Positions 31,786 through 40,140 of a DNA stretch of 49,032 nt are shown piece by piece. Below the pieces are notes generated by a model. That model was not told the DNA's origin. It made no database searches and was given only the letters and a program-made list of their open reading frames with translations. The first letter of the stretch is position 1. The number at the start of each line of letters is the position of its first letter. This DNA is from Spirochaetales bacterium (lineage in GTDB: Bacteria; Spirochaetota; Spirochaetia; DSM-2461), in NCBI GenBank assembly GCA_028533045.1, contig JAQQAP010000010.1, positions 1 through 49,032 of the forward strand, given 5' to 3'. A program made the position numbers and the translations under genes.

Positions 31786-32661
31786 CTAATCGGGATGGCC
31801 GGGGAAGAGAATGTCTTCGTTTTCCCGATGGTTTGTAAGGTAGGTGCGGACAACCTTGAGGTCGCGGCTGATGGTGGAGGAGCTGTAACCGGTGAGTCGG
31901 GAGAGATCATCCACGGTGGGAGTCATTTTTATGCGGGAAGCTCTAATCTTGAGACTGTCCATTTTGTGGTTGAGATAGTCAATTTTCTCCAGTATCTCCT
32001 CCCGTTTCTCCGCCGTATTGGTAATGTTGAGCTTCATTTCCATATATTTATGGTCTATAAAGTAGCTTCGTTTCTTATCCATCATCTCCTTTCGTCTTTT
32101 TCTTTTACTGTGTATCAGTTCTTCCGCCCCCTCTATAAGAAAGCGGAGCTCCTCCGATGGCATATCCAGGTAGTTGGCATAGTTAGCAATCATATTGGGG
32201 TTAATGCGGTCCACATAGTAGAGAAGGTAGAGGAGAAAGCGTTTTTTAAAAAAACGTTTTTGCGGCAGGGTTAAGGGGCTTTTTTTTGGGGCTTTCTTTT
32301 CGCCGTAGGCGGGGGCCGGTTCGCAGGCTTCGAGCATCTCCTGATACCCGGCGGTCTGCCAGTAGAGAAGCTCCCTTTTACGGTTCCTCTCCTTTTCGGC
32401 GGTGTACTTGCGTAAGTGCCACTCCAGGCAGACCTTGAGATAGCATTCAAAGGGCGTGTCGTAGTGGTTATAGTTTAAGGTGACCGCCTTTATGCGGGGC
32501 ATAAAATCAAGCAGGAAGTCGGCCGCTTCCTCTTCGCCCAGGCGCTTTTTGTTCAATCCCCATTGGTAGACAAAGAGGATGATCCGGCTTTTTAAAGGTT
32601 CCCAGTCCTTTTTTTCCTCTTGAAAGGTTCGGACCGTTCGGGATAACTCCATTCCATACAT
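31786..32661 (-). CDS. Sigma-70-like / helix-turn-helix regulatory protein
   Basis: A 291-residue basic protein. The N-terminal part (about 20-95) resembles a sigma-factor region 2: LKSRIILFVYQWGLNKKRLG, EEEAADFLLDFMPRIKAV, then a 'FECYLKVCLEWHLRKY' helix. The middle is Lys/Arg-rich and helical. The end (about 250-280) is a helix-turn-helix (TVDDLSRLTGYSSSTISRDL). No signal peptide is present. It is most likely a DNA-binding transcription factor of sigma-like ancestry; I do not know the named family. GGAGG lies 6 bases before the ATG. It is co-directional with dus 14 bases downstream, so the pair is probably one operon. Confidence 0.6.
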   Translation of the reverse strand: MYGMELSRTVRTFQEEKKDWEPLKSRIILFVYQWGLNKKRLGEEEAADFLLDFMPRIKAVTLNYNHYDTPFECYLKVCLEWHLRKYTAEKERNRKRELLYWQTAGYQEMLEACEPAPAYGEKKAPKKSPLTLPQKRFFKKRFLLYLLYYVDRINPNMIANYANYLDMPSEELRFLIEGAEELIHSKRKRRKEMMDKKRSYFIDHKYMEMKLNITNTAEKREEILEKIDYLNHKMDSLKIRASRIKMTPTVDDLSRLTGYSSSTISRDLKVVRTYLTNHRENEDILFPGHPD

Positions 32662-32831
32662 AATAAACCTCCACAGAGAGGTCTATGCAAGGACTATTCC
32701 AAGCTCTAAAGGCTCTTAAGGCCGGTTATAACTGAGAAAAAAGAGATAAATGTTACGTAGAAAAGGTAAGGCTATTAAGGTTAGACCGATTTCCCGGTCT
32801 TTGGCGGCGCCGGGAGAGAGTCAGGCTAAAA

Positions 32832-33053
32832 TCAGTTTTGGCTTAAAAAGGCCTCGTAGGCGGCGATGGATGAGGAAATTTCCGCTTCCTTGAGCTCTCC
32901 CCGTCCGTCCCAGTCCTGTCCTTCATAGATATAGAGGGCTTCCAGGGCCTGGGCCACATCTTCCCGGTCGAAGTCGGGTCGTTCTTTCTGGTATTCCAGA
33001 TGGGCTAGTGTATCTTCGTAATTTTTTTTATATAGGGCTTCCGTATCAAACAT
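32832..33053 (-). CDS. Small hypothetical acidic protein
   Basis: A 73-residue acidic, probably helical protein (ALYKKNYEDTLAHLEYQKER, then FDREDVAQALEALYIYEGQD). No domain is recognised. It is divergent from ftsK, with starts about 90 bases apart. No clear ribosome binding site precedes the ATG, which lowers confidence, but composition and codon use look coding and the opposite-strand frame here is not convincing. Confidence 0.55.
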   Translation of the reverse strand: MFDTEALYKKNYEDTLAHLEYQKERPDFDREDVAQALEALYIYEGQDWDGRGELKEAEISSSIAAYEAFLSQN

Positions 33054-33142
33054 GGGCCCATTTTAGGGCTTTCCCGTCCTTTGTTCAATCCCGGCTAAAC
33101 CGGGGGCGAAACTTTTCCGATAATCGAATCGTGAGGTTCCCT

Positions 33143-35758
33143 GTGAATAGTAATAATCAGATGAAAAACATCGCTTTGGCCCTATACGTTTTCGCCGCTT
33201 ATTTGACTCTTGCCCTTGCAGGCGCTGCGGCGGGATTGTCCTCTTTTTTTCTTCTCCCCGGAATGTTCCTTTTTAACTGCTACCGGTTGAGTGGGTTCTA
33301 TATTCCCCTCCTGCTGGCAGCCTTTGCCTGGACCGGTCAGAGGGAGAAATTTCCCGTGCGTCTTTTTGCTTCGCTGATTGCTTCTCTCTTGCCTTTCTTT
33401 ACTATGGCCCTAATAGAAGGGGTCTTTAGGGAATACGGCCAGGGGGCTTCCTATTTTATTACCGCCTTTGGAAAGTCGGCCTCTCTCCTTTTGCTGTTTC
33501 TATTGGCCGCCGTAGAGGTTTTACTTATTGTGAAGGGAGGGGAGTACTTCTTTTCCGATGAGAGCCGGGACAGGTCGATTGACTGGGCCGCTTTGAAGCA
33601 CTATGTGCTGGGTTGGTTTGGTTTTGGGGCCGAAGAGTCCCCTGTGGAGGGGGAATCTCCCGTTTTGGGCGAAGCTAGCCGTCGAGATACGGTTCAGCTG
33701 GATAGTGAAGCCCCGGTGGAATGGGAGGATGTGAATCTTGAACCTTTGGCTATGCCCTCCTTTCCCTCTCCCGTAGAGCCCGTTCCCGATGAACCTTACA
33801 CAAAGGGAGAAGACCGGGTACAGGAGATGATTCGTCAGGTTTTGACAGGACAAAAGGAGAAAGAAGAGCGTGAGGCGAACAGTGGGTCCTTTGAGTCAGC
33901 CTTAGCCCCATCAGCCTCGACTCCTCAATTCCCCGTGATGCCTCCCCCCCCGGTTAGGCCCCTTGAGGATGAGCGATTAACCCCTCCCGAATACCCCACC
34001 GAAACGGAACAGCTCTATGGGGAAACTCCCTTGGAGGAGTCCTTTTTGCAGGATCCGGTGATGGAAGAGCCCCTGGCGGAAGATCCCGCTTTTCAGGAAC
34101 TGGCCGAACCCCATGATTTTGTGCCCGAGCCTTCCTATGTGCCGGAGGAGCCTACTTCTGCCGACGAAGCTCACCTGAATAACCTGATTCATGAATTGGA
34201 CGAAACTCTCACTCCTTCCTTAAGAGGGATGGATGAGGAGGAGCGGCCCGAATCCATCGCGGACAAGCTGGCCCCGGAGCAGGATGACATCCCCTATATT
34301 GAGGACATGCCCGATCCTCCCAAGCCCCCCCGGCACAAGAGAAAGGCCATTTACAAGGTGCCCGTGGAAGGCATTCTGGCGACCTACCCGGACGACGGAA
34401 ACAAGGAAATAGACGACGACACCCGCAAGGCCGCCCGGATTCTGGAAGAGACTTTGCGGGAATTCAAGATAGAAGCGGAAGTGACCGGTATTTCCCGTGG
34501 GCCGGTAATTACCATGTTTGAGCTGCTCCCGGCGCCGGGGGTTAAGCTGAATAGGATCGTGGCCCTACAGGACAACATCGCCTTGAGACTGGCCGCGTCC
34601 CGGGTGCGAATTGTGGCGCCCATTCCGGGAAAACATGCGGTGGGAATCGAAATCCCCAACAAAAAGCGGTCTATTGTAGGGTTTAGCGACCTGATTATGT
34701 GCCGGGAGATGAAGAAGAAAGACATAGCGGTACCCATCGTACTGGGAGAGGATATTTCCGGTGACAGCCAGGTGATTGACCTGGCCCGGACGCCCCACCT
34801 GCTCATTGCGGGCTCTACCGGCTCGGGTAAGTCAGTCTGTGTTAACTCCCTCATCTGTTCCATCCTCTACCACAGGAATCCGGATGATGTGAAGATGATT
34901 CTGGTGGACCCGAAGATTGTTGAGTTGAAGCTCTACAACGATATTCCCCACCTGCTTACGCCGGTTATTACCGAGCCCAAGCGGGCCTTCCAGGCGATTC
35001 AGTGGACCCTTTATGAGATGGAGCGGCGCTATGCCCTGCTGGACGGACTGGGCGTGCGTGATATTAAAACTTATAATAAGCGTATCCTTGAGCGGGAGAT
35101 CGCCACGAAGAAGCTGCCCTACCTGGTGGTGGTGATTGACGAATTTGCCGACCTGATGGCCACCAGCGGTAAGGAGCTGGAAGGGATTATCGCCCGACTG
35201 GCCGCCATGTCCCGTGCGGTGGGAATCCACCTGGTACTGGCCACACAGCGTCCTTCTACCGACGTTATTACCGGTCTGATCAAGGCGAACTTTCCCTCCC
35301 GCGTCGCCTTTATGGTGGCCAGTACCACCGACTCGCGGATTATCATTGATTCGGGCGGGGCGGAAAAGCTCCTGGGCCGGGGGGACATGCTCTTTACCAG
35401 CTCCTGGGACCCCTTTCCCAGCCGAGTGCAGGGCGCCTTTCTCTCCGAGGAAGAGGTGGAGCGGATCGTGGATTATGTGAAGACTTTGGGCGAGCCCGAT
35501 TATATTGACGACGAGATCTTTGTGGACGAGCCGGACGACGACTTTGAGCTTAAGGCTGACGACGGGGGCGATGCGCTTTTTGACGAAGCCCTGGATATCG
35601 TGATTCAGTCGGGAAAGGCCTCGGCGAGCTACCTGCAGAGGCGGCTTAAGATAGGTTACAACCGGGCGGCTAGGCTCGTGGAAGAGATGGAAATGCGGGG
35701 TATCGTGGGGCCGGCCAACGGGTCGAAGCCGCGGGAGATTTTGCATGTGCCGTCGTAG
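33143..35758 (+). CDS. ftsK: DNA translocase FtsK/SpoIIIE
   Basis: An 871-residue septal DNA pump. The start is GTG 33143 (GAGG 6 bases upstream) rather than frames open further upstream. Four transmembrane helices occupy about 7-135. An acidic, Pro-rich linker runs to about 400 (many PEEP/EPL segments). The motor follows, with Walker A AGSTGSGKSVCVNSLICSIL near 556, Walker B YLVVVIDEFADLM near 663 and ATQRPSTDVITGLIKANFPS. The C-terminal gamma domain (about 810-871) is a winged helix (ASASYLQRRLKIGYNRAARL) that would read polar KOPS-like sites. Length is typical. A strong bidirectional terminator follows. Confidence 0.95.
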   Translation: MNSNNQMKNIALALYVFAAYLTLALAGAAAGLSSFFLLPGMFLFNCYRLSGFYIPLLLAAFAWTGQREKFPVRLFASLIASLLPFFTMALIEGVFREYGQGASYFITAFGKSASLLLLFLLAAVEVLLIVKGGEYFFSDESRDRSIDWAALKHYVLGWFGFGAEESPVEGESPVLGEASRRDTVQLDSEAPVEWEDVNLEPLAMPSFPSPVEPVPDEPYTKGEDRVQEMIRQVLTGQKEKEEREANSGSFESALAPSASTPQFPVMPPPPVRPLEDERLTPPEYPTETEQLYGETPLEESFLQDPVMEEPLAEDPAFQELAEPHDFVPEPSYVPEEPTSADEAHLNNLIHELDETLTPSLRGMDEEERPESIADKLAPEQDDIPYIEDMPDPPKPPRHKRKAIYKVPVEGILATYPDDGNKEIDDDTRKAARILEETLREFKIEAEVTGISRGPVITMFELLPAPGVKLNRIVALQDNIALRLAASRVRIVAPIPGKHAVGIEIPNKKRSIVGFSDLIMCREMKKKDIAVPIVLGEDISGDSQVIDLARTPHLLIAGSTGSGKSVCVNSLICSILYHRNPDDVKMILVDPKIVELKLYNDIPHLLTPVITEPKRAFQAIQWTLYEMERRYALLDGLGVRDIKTYNKRILEREIATKKLPYLVVVIDEFADLMATSGKELEGIIARLAAMSRAVGIHLVLATQRPSTDVITGLIKANFPSRVAFMVASTTDSRIIIDSGGAEKLLGRGDMLFTSSWDPFPSRVQGAFLSEEEVERIVDYVKTLGEPDYIDDEIFVDEPDDDFELKADDGGDALFDEALDIVIQSGKASASYLQRRLKIGYNRAARLVEEMEMRGIVGPANGSKPREILHVPS

Positions 35759-35771
35759 GAATTAGTTCTTT

Positions 35772-35818
35772 AAAATGAAACAGGCCGTCACGTTGATTGT
35801 GACGGCCTGTTTCATTTT
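35772..35818. terminator. Bidirectional terminator with perfect 20-bp stem
   Basis: AAAATGAAACAGGCCGTCAC pairs perfectly with its complement at 35799-35818 across a 7-base loop; flanking T35771/A35819 can extend the stem by one pair. A- and T-rich ends make it work in both directions, closing ftsK and the BspA-like operon. Confidence 0.93.
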
Positions 35819-35832
35819 AGTTTGATATTAGT

Positions 35833-38772
35833 TTATTCGTACCAGCTTGGGGTGGGGTCAACTGCAGAGTTAGAGAACATAGAACTTATAGTTGCAGTGT
35901 CTTGTACATCCCAGTTTTCCAGGCCCTCTGAGTTGTTGCCGTTGGAGTAAGATTCTGCATTATTAAACATGTAGCTAAAGTTTGTCCCAGCACTTACATC
36001 CCAGCTCGATATGTCTTGGTTGAAGGACGTGGCGTTATGGAACATGCGGTAGAAGTTAGTCCCTGAACTTACATCCCAGCTTGATATGTCCTGATTGAAA
36101 GCAGTAGCGTTATAGAACATGTAGCTAAAGTCTGTCCCGGCATTTAGATCCCAACTAGATATGTCCTGGTTGAAGGAAGTGGCAGAACGGAACATGTAGC
36201 TGAAGTCTGTCCCGGCACTTACATCCCAGCTAGATATGTCCTGGTTGAAGGAAGTGGCGTTATAGAACATGTCGCCAAAGTATTTCCCGGCACTTACATC
36301 CCAGCTCGATATGTCTTGGTTGAAAGCAGTGGCGTTATAGAACATGGCGCCGAAGTGTTTCCCGGCACTCACATCCCAGCTAGATATGTCCTGGTTGAAG
36401 GAAGTGGCGTTATAGAACATGTAGCCAAAGGATGTCCCGGCACTTACATCCCAGCTCGATATGTCTTGGTTGAAGGAAGTGGCGTTATAGAACGTGCTGC
36501 TGAAGTCTGTCCCGGCACTTACATCCCAGCTAGAAATGTCTTGGTTAAAGGAAGTGGCACTAGCAAACATGGCGGTGAAGTATGTCCCTGCACTTACATC
36601 CCAGCTAGATATATCCTGGTTGAAGGAAGTGGCGTTATTGAACATGTAAGAAAAGTTTGTCCCTGCACTTACATCCCAGCTAGATATGTCCTGGTTGAAG
36701 GAAGTGGCACCATCAAACATGCCGTAGAAGCTTGTCCCGGCACTTACATCCCAGCTAGATATGTCCTGGTTGAAGGAAGTGGCGTTATAGAACATGCGGT
36801 AGAAGTTAGTCCCTGAACTTACATCCCAGCTAGATATGTCTTGGTTAAAGGAAGTGGCGTAACCGAACATGCAGCTGAAATATGTCCCTGTACTTACATC
36901 CCAGCTAGAGATATCCCCATTAAAGGAAGTGGCGTTATAGAACATGTAGCTAAAGGTTGTCCCAGCACTTACATCCCAGCTCGATATGTCTTGGTTGAAG
37001 GACGTGGCGTTATAGAACATGCGGTAGAAGTTAGTCCCTGAACTTACATCCCAGCTTGATATGTCCTGATTGAAAGCAGTAGCGTTATAGAACATGTAGT
37101 TGAAGTCTGTCCCGGCACTTACATCCCAGCTAGAAATGTCCTGGTTAAAGGAAGTGGCATTAGCGAACATGAAGCCGAAGTCTGTCCCGGCACTTACATC
37201 CCAGCTAGATATGTCCTGGTTAAAGGAAGTCGCACCAAGGAACATTTTTTGAAAGTTTGTCACAACACTTACATCCCATTGCTCCATATTGGGAATTGTA
37301 TCAATTGAACTACAGCCATAGAACGTGCCATAAAAACTAGTAGTCTCTGATGTGTCAGGAATATCGGTTGCAGAAATAGTCAGATTTTGACAATCCATAA
37401 AATAAAATCCCGTATTTAAAAAACTAAAACATCCCCAATTAGAAATTTCATCTAATTTATCAGAATTATCTTCATATTCGATAGTATTATTTCCATTAGA
37501 TTCTGAGTAATAAAACGACCACCCTTCAAGCACCCCTTCAATAGAAACCGTATAAGTCCCGGCGTCATCATAATCATGCCAGATCTCATCCTGGTTCCAC
37601 TCAGTGATATCGCTAGAGGACCCATCACCCCAGTCAACGGTAAAATCGTACTCTCCATCTTCCACCAAAGGAAGCATGATGGCATTAGGATAGGTATCCT
37701 CATTGTCCGTAGTCCAAACTGTAATAAACGCGCCGTCTGTAGAAACCTCTTCTACAGCAATAGTCCCTTCAATATCTTCAACAATATAATCGGGTATATC
37801 GGAAGAAGGGATGCTGCTTACGGCGTTGTAGTTGCTCAAGCCCCGGCTGTCATCGTCGGCTGCAAAGATCTCACTGGAATCCAAGTAGACATCGGAGTCA
37901 GTAAAGTGGTCGTCCATAATATCCAGCTTACCGCCGTATAGAAGGTAAGTAAGTTCTTCATAGCTTGTATCGTCATCGGGAGTACCCGCATAGCTGTAAT
38001 CCCAGGTGCCGTCGTCGTAGAGGTTTAAGTTGTCCGCTATATAGCTGTAGCTGTCGGTATAGGCGGAATCGTCCAGGCTGTAACCGGTGAGGGAAGCGCC
38101 GAATTCGGCATTGTCATCCCAAGTGGCGATGTAAAGGCAGGTGTTCTTTAGGTCCCCGCTCATCTCGATGGTTACACTATCTCCTTCTGTCACTGTTTCG
38201 GGAGCGGAGTAGGTTATTTCCGGAACATTAATGGTTCCCAGGTCAACTGTGTTGTAATCGCCCTCTTCCAGTACAACGGTGACCGGCTCTGTTGAGCCTA
38301 CCATGTATTCCTGGGCGCCGTAGGTGTCGCTGTATTCGTAGTCGGTTACTATCATCATAACCCGGTATTCCCCGGCGGGGAGTTCTACGGAGCTGCTGCA
38401 GGCAGTGGTTAGGTCCTCTTCTTTTATGTATGAGTACCAGCTTTCGTTGTAGAGAAGGATGTAAAAGTAGTCTGCGTTGGACTGGGCGTCGGTCAAGTCG
38501 ATACTTTTACTTGTGGTAGAACTGCTTACGCTTAGTAAGGTTGAGTCTTCTCCAAAGGTTCCCGTTTCTCCTTCGTAGGTGCTGCTGTCAAAAAGGGTCG
38601 GCGATTTGTAATCGTCCATGTCAAAGGAGTCAATGGTAATAAGTTCTACCTCTTCCTCTGTTGTGTCATTTGTATTTGTTGTACTGGTGCTTTCGTCGGT
38701 TCCGCTTACCCCCAGGTCGGAACAGGAAAAGAACAGCATTAACCCGAAGAGGGCTATTAATAGTCGTTTCAT
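35833..38772 (-). CDS. BspA/DUF285-type 25-residue-repeat surface lipoprotein
   Basis: A 979-residue surface protein. The signal peptide ends in a lipobox with Cys17 (LMLFFSC). Residues about 20-340 form an acidic Ser/Thr/Asp-rich N-terminal domain. About 350-410 resembles a PKD-like fold (DFTVDWGDGSSS; DDAGTYTVSIEGVLEG). From about 500 the protein is a tandem array of DUF285/BspA repeats, each about WDVSAGTDFSYMFYNATSFN then QDISS. BspA-type proteins bind host or bacterial surfaces in Treponema and Tannerella. The start has AGGAG 7 bases upstream. It lies 29 bases after a 44-codon peptide gene at the end of a RiPP-like gene set. Confidence 0.9.
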   Translation of the reverse strand: MKRLLIALFGLMLFFSCSDLGVSGTDESTSTTNTNDTTEEEVELITIDSFDMDDYKSPTLFDSSTYEGETGTFGEDSTLLSVSSSTTSKSIDLTDAQSNADYFYILLYNESWYSYIKEEDLTTACSSSVELPAGEYRVMMIVTDYEYSDTYGAQEYMVGSTEPVTVVLEEGDYNTVDLGTINVPEITYSAPETVTEGDSVTIEMSGDLKNTCLYIATWDDNAEFGASLTGYSLDDSAYTDSYSYIADNLNLYDDGTWDYSYAGTPDDDTSYEELTYLLYGGKLDIMDDHFTDSDVYLDSSEIFAADDDSRGLSNYNAVSSIPSSDIPDYIVEDIEGTIAVEEVSTDGAFITVWTTDNEDTYPNAIMLPLVEDGEYDFTVDWGDGSSSDITEWNQDEIWHDYDDAGTYTVSIEGVLEGWSFYYSESNGNNTIEYEDNSDKLDEISNWGCFSFLNTGFYFMDCQNLTISATDIPDTSETTSFYGTFYGCSSIDTIPNMEQWDVSVVTNFQKMFLGATSFNQDISSWDVSAGTDFGFMFANATSFNQDISSWDVSAGTDFNYMFYNATAFNQDISSWDVSSGTNFYRMFYNATSFNQDISSWDVSAGTTFSYMFYNATSFNGDISSWDVSTGTYFSCMFGYATSFNQDISSWDVSSGTNFYRMFYNATSFNQDISSWDVSAGTSFYGMFDGATSFNQDISSWDVSAGTNFSYMFNNATSFNQDISSWDVSAGTYFTAMFASATSFNQDISSWDVSAGTDFSSTFYNATSFNQDISSWDVSAGTSFGYMFYNATSFNQDISSWDVSAGKHFGAMFYNATAFNQDISSWDVSAGKYFGDMFYNATSFNQDISSWDVSAGTDFSYMFRSATSFNQDISSWDLNAGTDFSYMFYNATAFNQDISSWDVSSGTNFYRMFHNATSFNQDISSWDVSAGTNFSYMFNNAESYSNGNNSEGLENWDVQDTATISSMFSNSAVDPTPSWYE
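36004..37278 (-). repeat. Seventeen tandem 75-bp repeats within the BspA-like gene
   Basis: The array is exactly 17 units of 75 bp (25 codons), each starting with the Trp codon of the WDVS motif, with one degenerate unit after it. The units vary mostly at the 'GT.F..MF..AT' positions. A 159-bp block (35966-36124) recurs 975 bp away (36941-37099, 13 units) with only two mismatches, pointing to recent internal copying. Confidence 0.92.
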
Positions 38773-38801
38773 TTTTTCTCTCCTAATGTTTTTGTTGATT
38801 T

Positions 38802-38936
38802 CTACCAGCCTGCGAGAAAGCCGCCGATACCGGTTTGCGTGTTCTGGTCACCGCTCTGGTTGTAGTCGCCAAAAACACCTAAAACGATAGTTTCCGTTTT
38901 GATTTCCGGTTTGGAGTAAACCTTTTTCTCTTCCAT
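38802..38936 (-). CDS. 44-residue RiPP-type precursor peptide candidate
   Basis: A 44-residue peptide. The N-terminal half has the leader-like MEEKKVYSKPEIKTETIVLG, whose YSKPEI fits the 'Y..P.(I/L)' recognition motif read by PqqD/B1-type proteins. The C-terminal half is Gly/Asn/Gln-rich and uncharged except Asp: it includes GDYNQSGDQNTQTG and ends in a Gly-rich hydrophobic tail with a final Trp. A Gly and an Asp seven residues apart would allow a lasso-type ring, but this is not proven. AAAGGA lies 8 bases upstream, and a TGCTATATT promoter element lies at 38988-38996. It sits between the PqqD-like gene and the BspA-like gene. No close known product is recognised. Confidence 0.75.
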   Translation of the reverse strand: MEEKKVYSKPEIKTETIVLGVFGDYNQSGDQNTQTGIGGFLAGW

Positions 38937-38987
38937 TTTTCCCATCCTTTGCTTGAGTAGCGTATAAATTGTGTGGTTTGTGTAACT

Positions 38988-38996
38988 AATATAGCA
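38988..38996 (-). promoter_or_regulatory. Extended -10 promoter element upstream of the precursor peptide
   Basis: On the minus strand the sequence is TGCTATATT, an extended -10 (TGn plus TATATT), about 50 bases upstream of the peptide ATG and downstream of the PqqD-like stop. The peptide and BspA-like genes could therefore be transcribed separately from the enzyme genes. Confidence 0.5.
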
Positions 38997-39016
38997 CGAT
39001 TTTGTGGGAAATAGGG

Positions 39017-39295
39017 TTAGTTGTTATAAATTGTGATGATTTTTTGTTTTTCCAGTTCTTTGAGGAAGTCCGTTAAGTCTTGAAGGGCTGTATCTTCATC
39101 AACCTCATATTCTTTGAGCAGGGTGGCTAGTATTTCATTAAAACTCAGTTCTTTTTTTATATTTTCCCATAGGAAAATACCGCTTTCTTTAAAACTGTGC
39201 ATTAACTCTCCCGATTCATGGAGGAGGACTACTTCGTCTCCCAAATTGCGTTCGGAAAAACCGGGATTGGCTTTAATTATGGCATCTTTATTCAT
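39017..39295 (-). CDS. PqqD-like RiPP recognition protein
   Basis: A 92-residue protein of the PqqD family (winged-helix peptide-recognition element). It shows LLHESGELMHSFKESGIFLW, the 'G..iW..i' segment, then NEILATLLKEYEVDEDTALQ and a final KELEKQKIITIY strand. Such proteins bind the leader of a precursor peptide and present it to modifying enzymes; the stand-alone B1 proteins of lasso clusters are this size. The start overlaps the stop of the upstream HPr-kinase-like gene (4 bases), so they are translated together. The predicted ligand is the 44-residue peptide encoded 80 bases downstream. Confidence 0.85.
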   Translation of the reverse strand: MNKDAIIKANPGFSERNLGDEVVLLHESGELMHSFKESGIFLWENIKKELSFNEILATLLKEYEVDEDTALQDLTDFLKELEKQKIITIYNN

Positions 39296-40140
39296 GTTTC
39301 CCTCTCAAATTCTTTTTTTATCTCTTCCCAGAATCCTGAATCGGGGAGGAAGTCCATATGATAATGAGGAACTTTTCCATAAAGATTCGTTGCCTGGTCA
39401 AGCATAGTCAGGTATGTGTCATTACGGGGGAAGTCTTCCAGGCCCAGGGGGGGTATTATTTCGTGGGCCAGGGTTTTAATCGCTTCTCCCTTGTCAGCTT
39501 TGGTCAGTTTATGGAATTGGGCTTGTCTTAACAGCAAAATGGCTCTTAAGGGGCCGTCTCCCGGCTTTTTTTCACGGAATAATCCGTTAAATGGGCTGCC
39601 GTAAAGATAAAGGGTATCTTCTCTTTCTTCAATTATACTAATTTCATCATTTAAAATATGATAGGCCGAACTGAGTTGAGCGGCGGTACTTTTTCCCGCT
39701 TCACTTTTACCTACGAACATATAGGTAAAATCCCCTTTTTTTACAGAACTGGAGTGGATGAGATGGACTTTTTTCTTTGTCGACTTTATAGCTGTAAGGG
39801 CGGCTTGATAGAATATCTGCTCAAAAACACGGATGTAGCCCCCCTTAAGGATGAGCGGGTCTATCTGAAGTTGGAAATGGAGACTCGTTTTGCCGGGTAG
39901 GATTTTAATAAGACCGTTTCCCGTATATATTTCTCTTCCTTTCATCTTTTTGGTTAAATAGAGAGAGTTGGGAACTGGTCCGCTTTCTTTGTTTTCTTTT
40001 ATTTGCAAATCCAGGAGGAGATCTTCCTTGCCTTCTTCCCGGGAACCGATAAAGTACTCTTTAAGAGCTTCTATGAACCCCTCCTCTTCCGTTCTGAGGC
40101 GGAGGGAAACAGGCCCCACAGGTAAAATTATACTAGTCAT
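39292..40140 (-). CDS. HPr-kinase/phosphorylase-like protein of RiPP type
   Basis: A 282-residue P-loop protein of the HPr serine kinase C-domain type. Walker A is VGKSEAGKST at about 143-152, preceded by the family's HLIHSSSVKKG strand at 126-136, with a possible catalytic Asp in NDEIS at 164-168. The N-terminal 115 residues are a separate alpha/beta part. Similar kinases (K proteins) in paeninodin-type lasso clusters phosphorylate the peptide's C-terminal Ser; here the candidate peptide ends in Trp, so the target may differ. It overlaps the genes on both sides (4 and 8 bases), making it part of one tight operon. Confidence 0.82.
   Translation of the reverse strand: MTSIILPVGPVSLRLRTEEEGFIEALKEYFIGSREEGKEDLLLDLQIKENKESGPVPNSLYLTKKMKGREIYTGNGLIKILPGKTSLHFQLQIDPLILKGGYIRVFEQIFYQAALTAIKSTKKKVHLIHSSSVKKGDFTYMFVGKSEAGKSTAAQLSSAYHILNDEISIIEEREDTLYLYGSPFNGLFREKKPGDGPLRAILLLRQAQFHKLTKADKGEAIKTLAHEIIPPLGLEDFPRNDTYLTMLDQATNLYGKVPHYHMDFLPDSGFWEEIKKEFERET

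Noticed and set aside
33008..33142. Upstream extension of FtsK
   Set aside because: No conserved sequence, overlaps the divergent small gene, and a good ribosome binding site precedes GTG 33143.
36316..37041. Plus-strand open frames made of repeated 'CPGTYIPARYVLVEGSG'-like units
   Set aside because: They are exact antisense shadows of the 75-bp BspA repeats; a 75-bp period keeps several frames open. No ribosome binding site or export signal is present.
36004..37278. CRISPR-like array
   Set aside because: The regular 75-bp period is a coding tandem repeat within one long gene; there are no short identical repeats with unique spacers.
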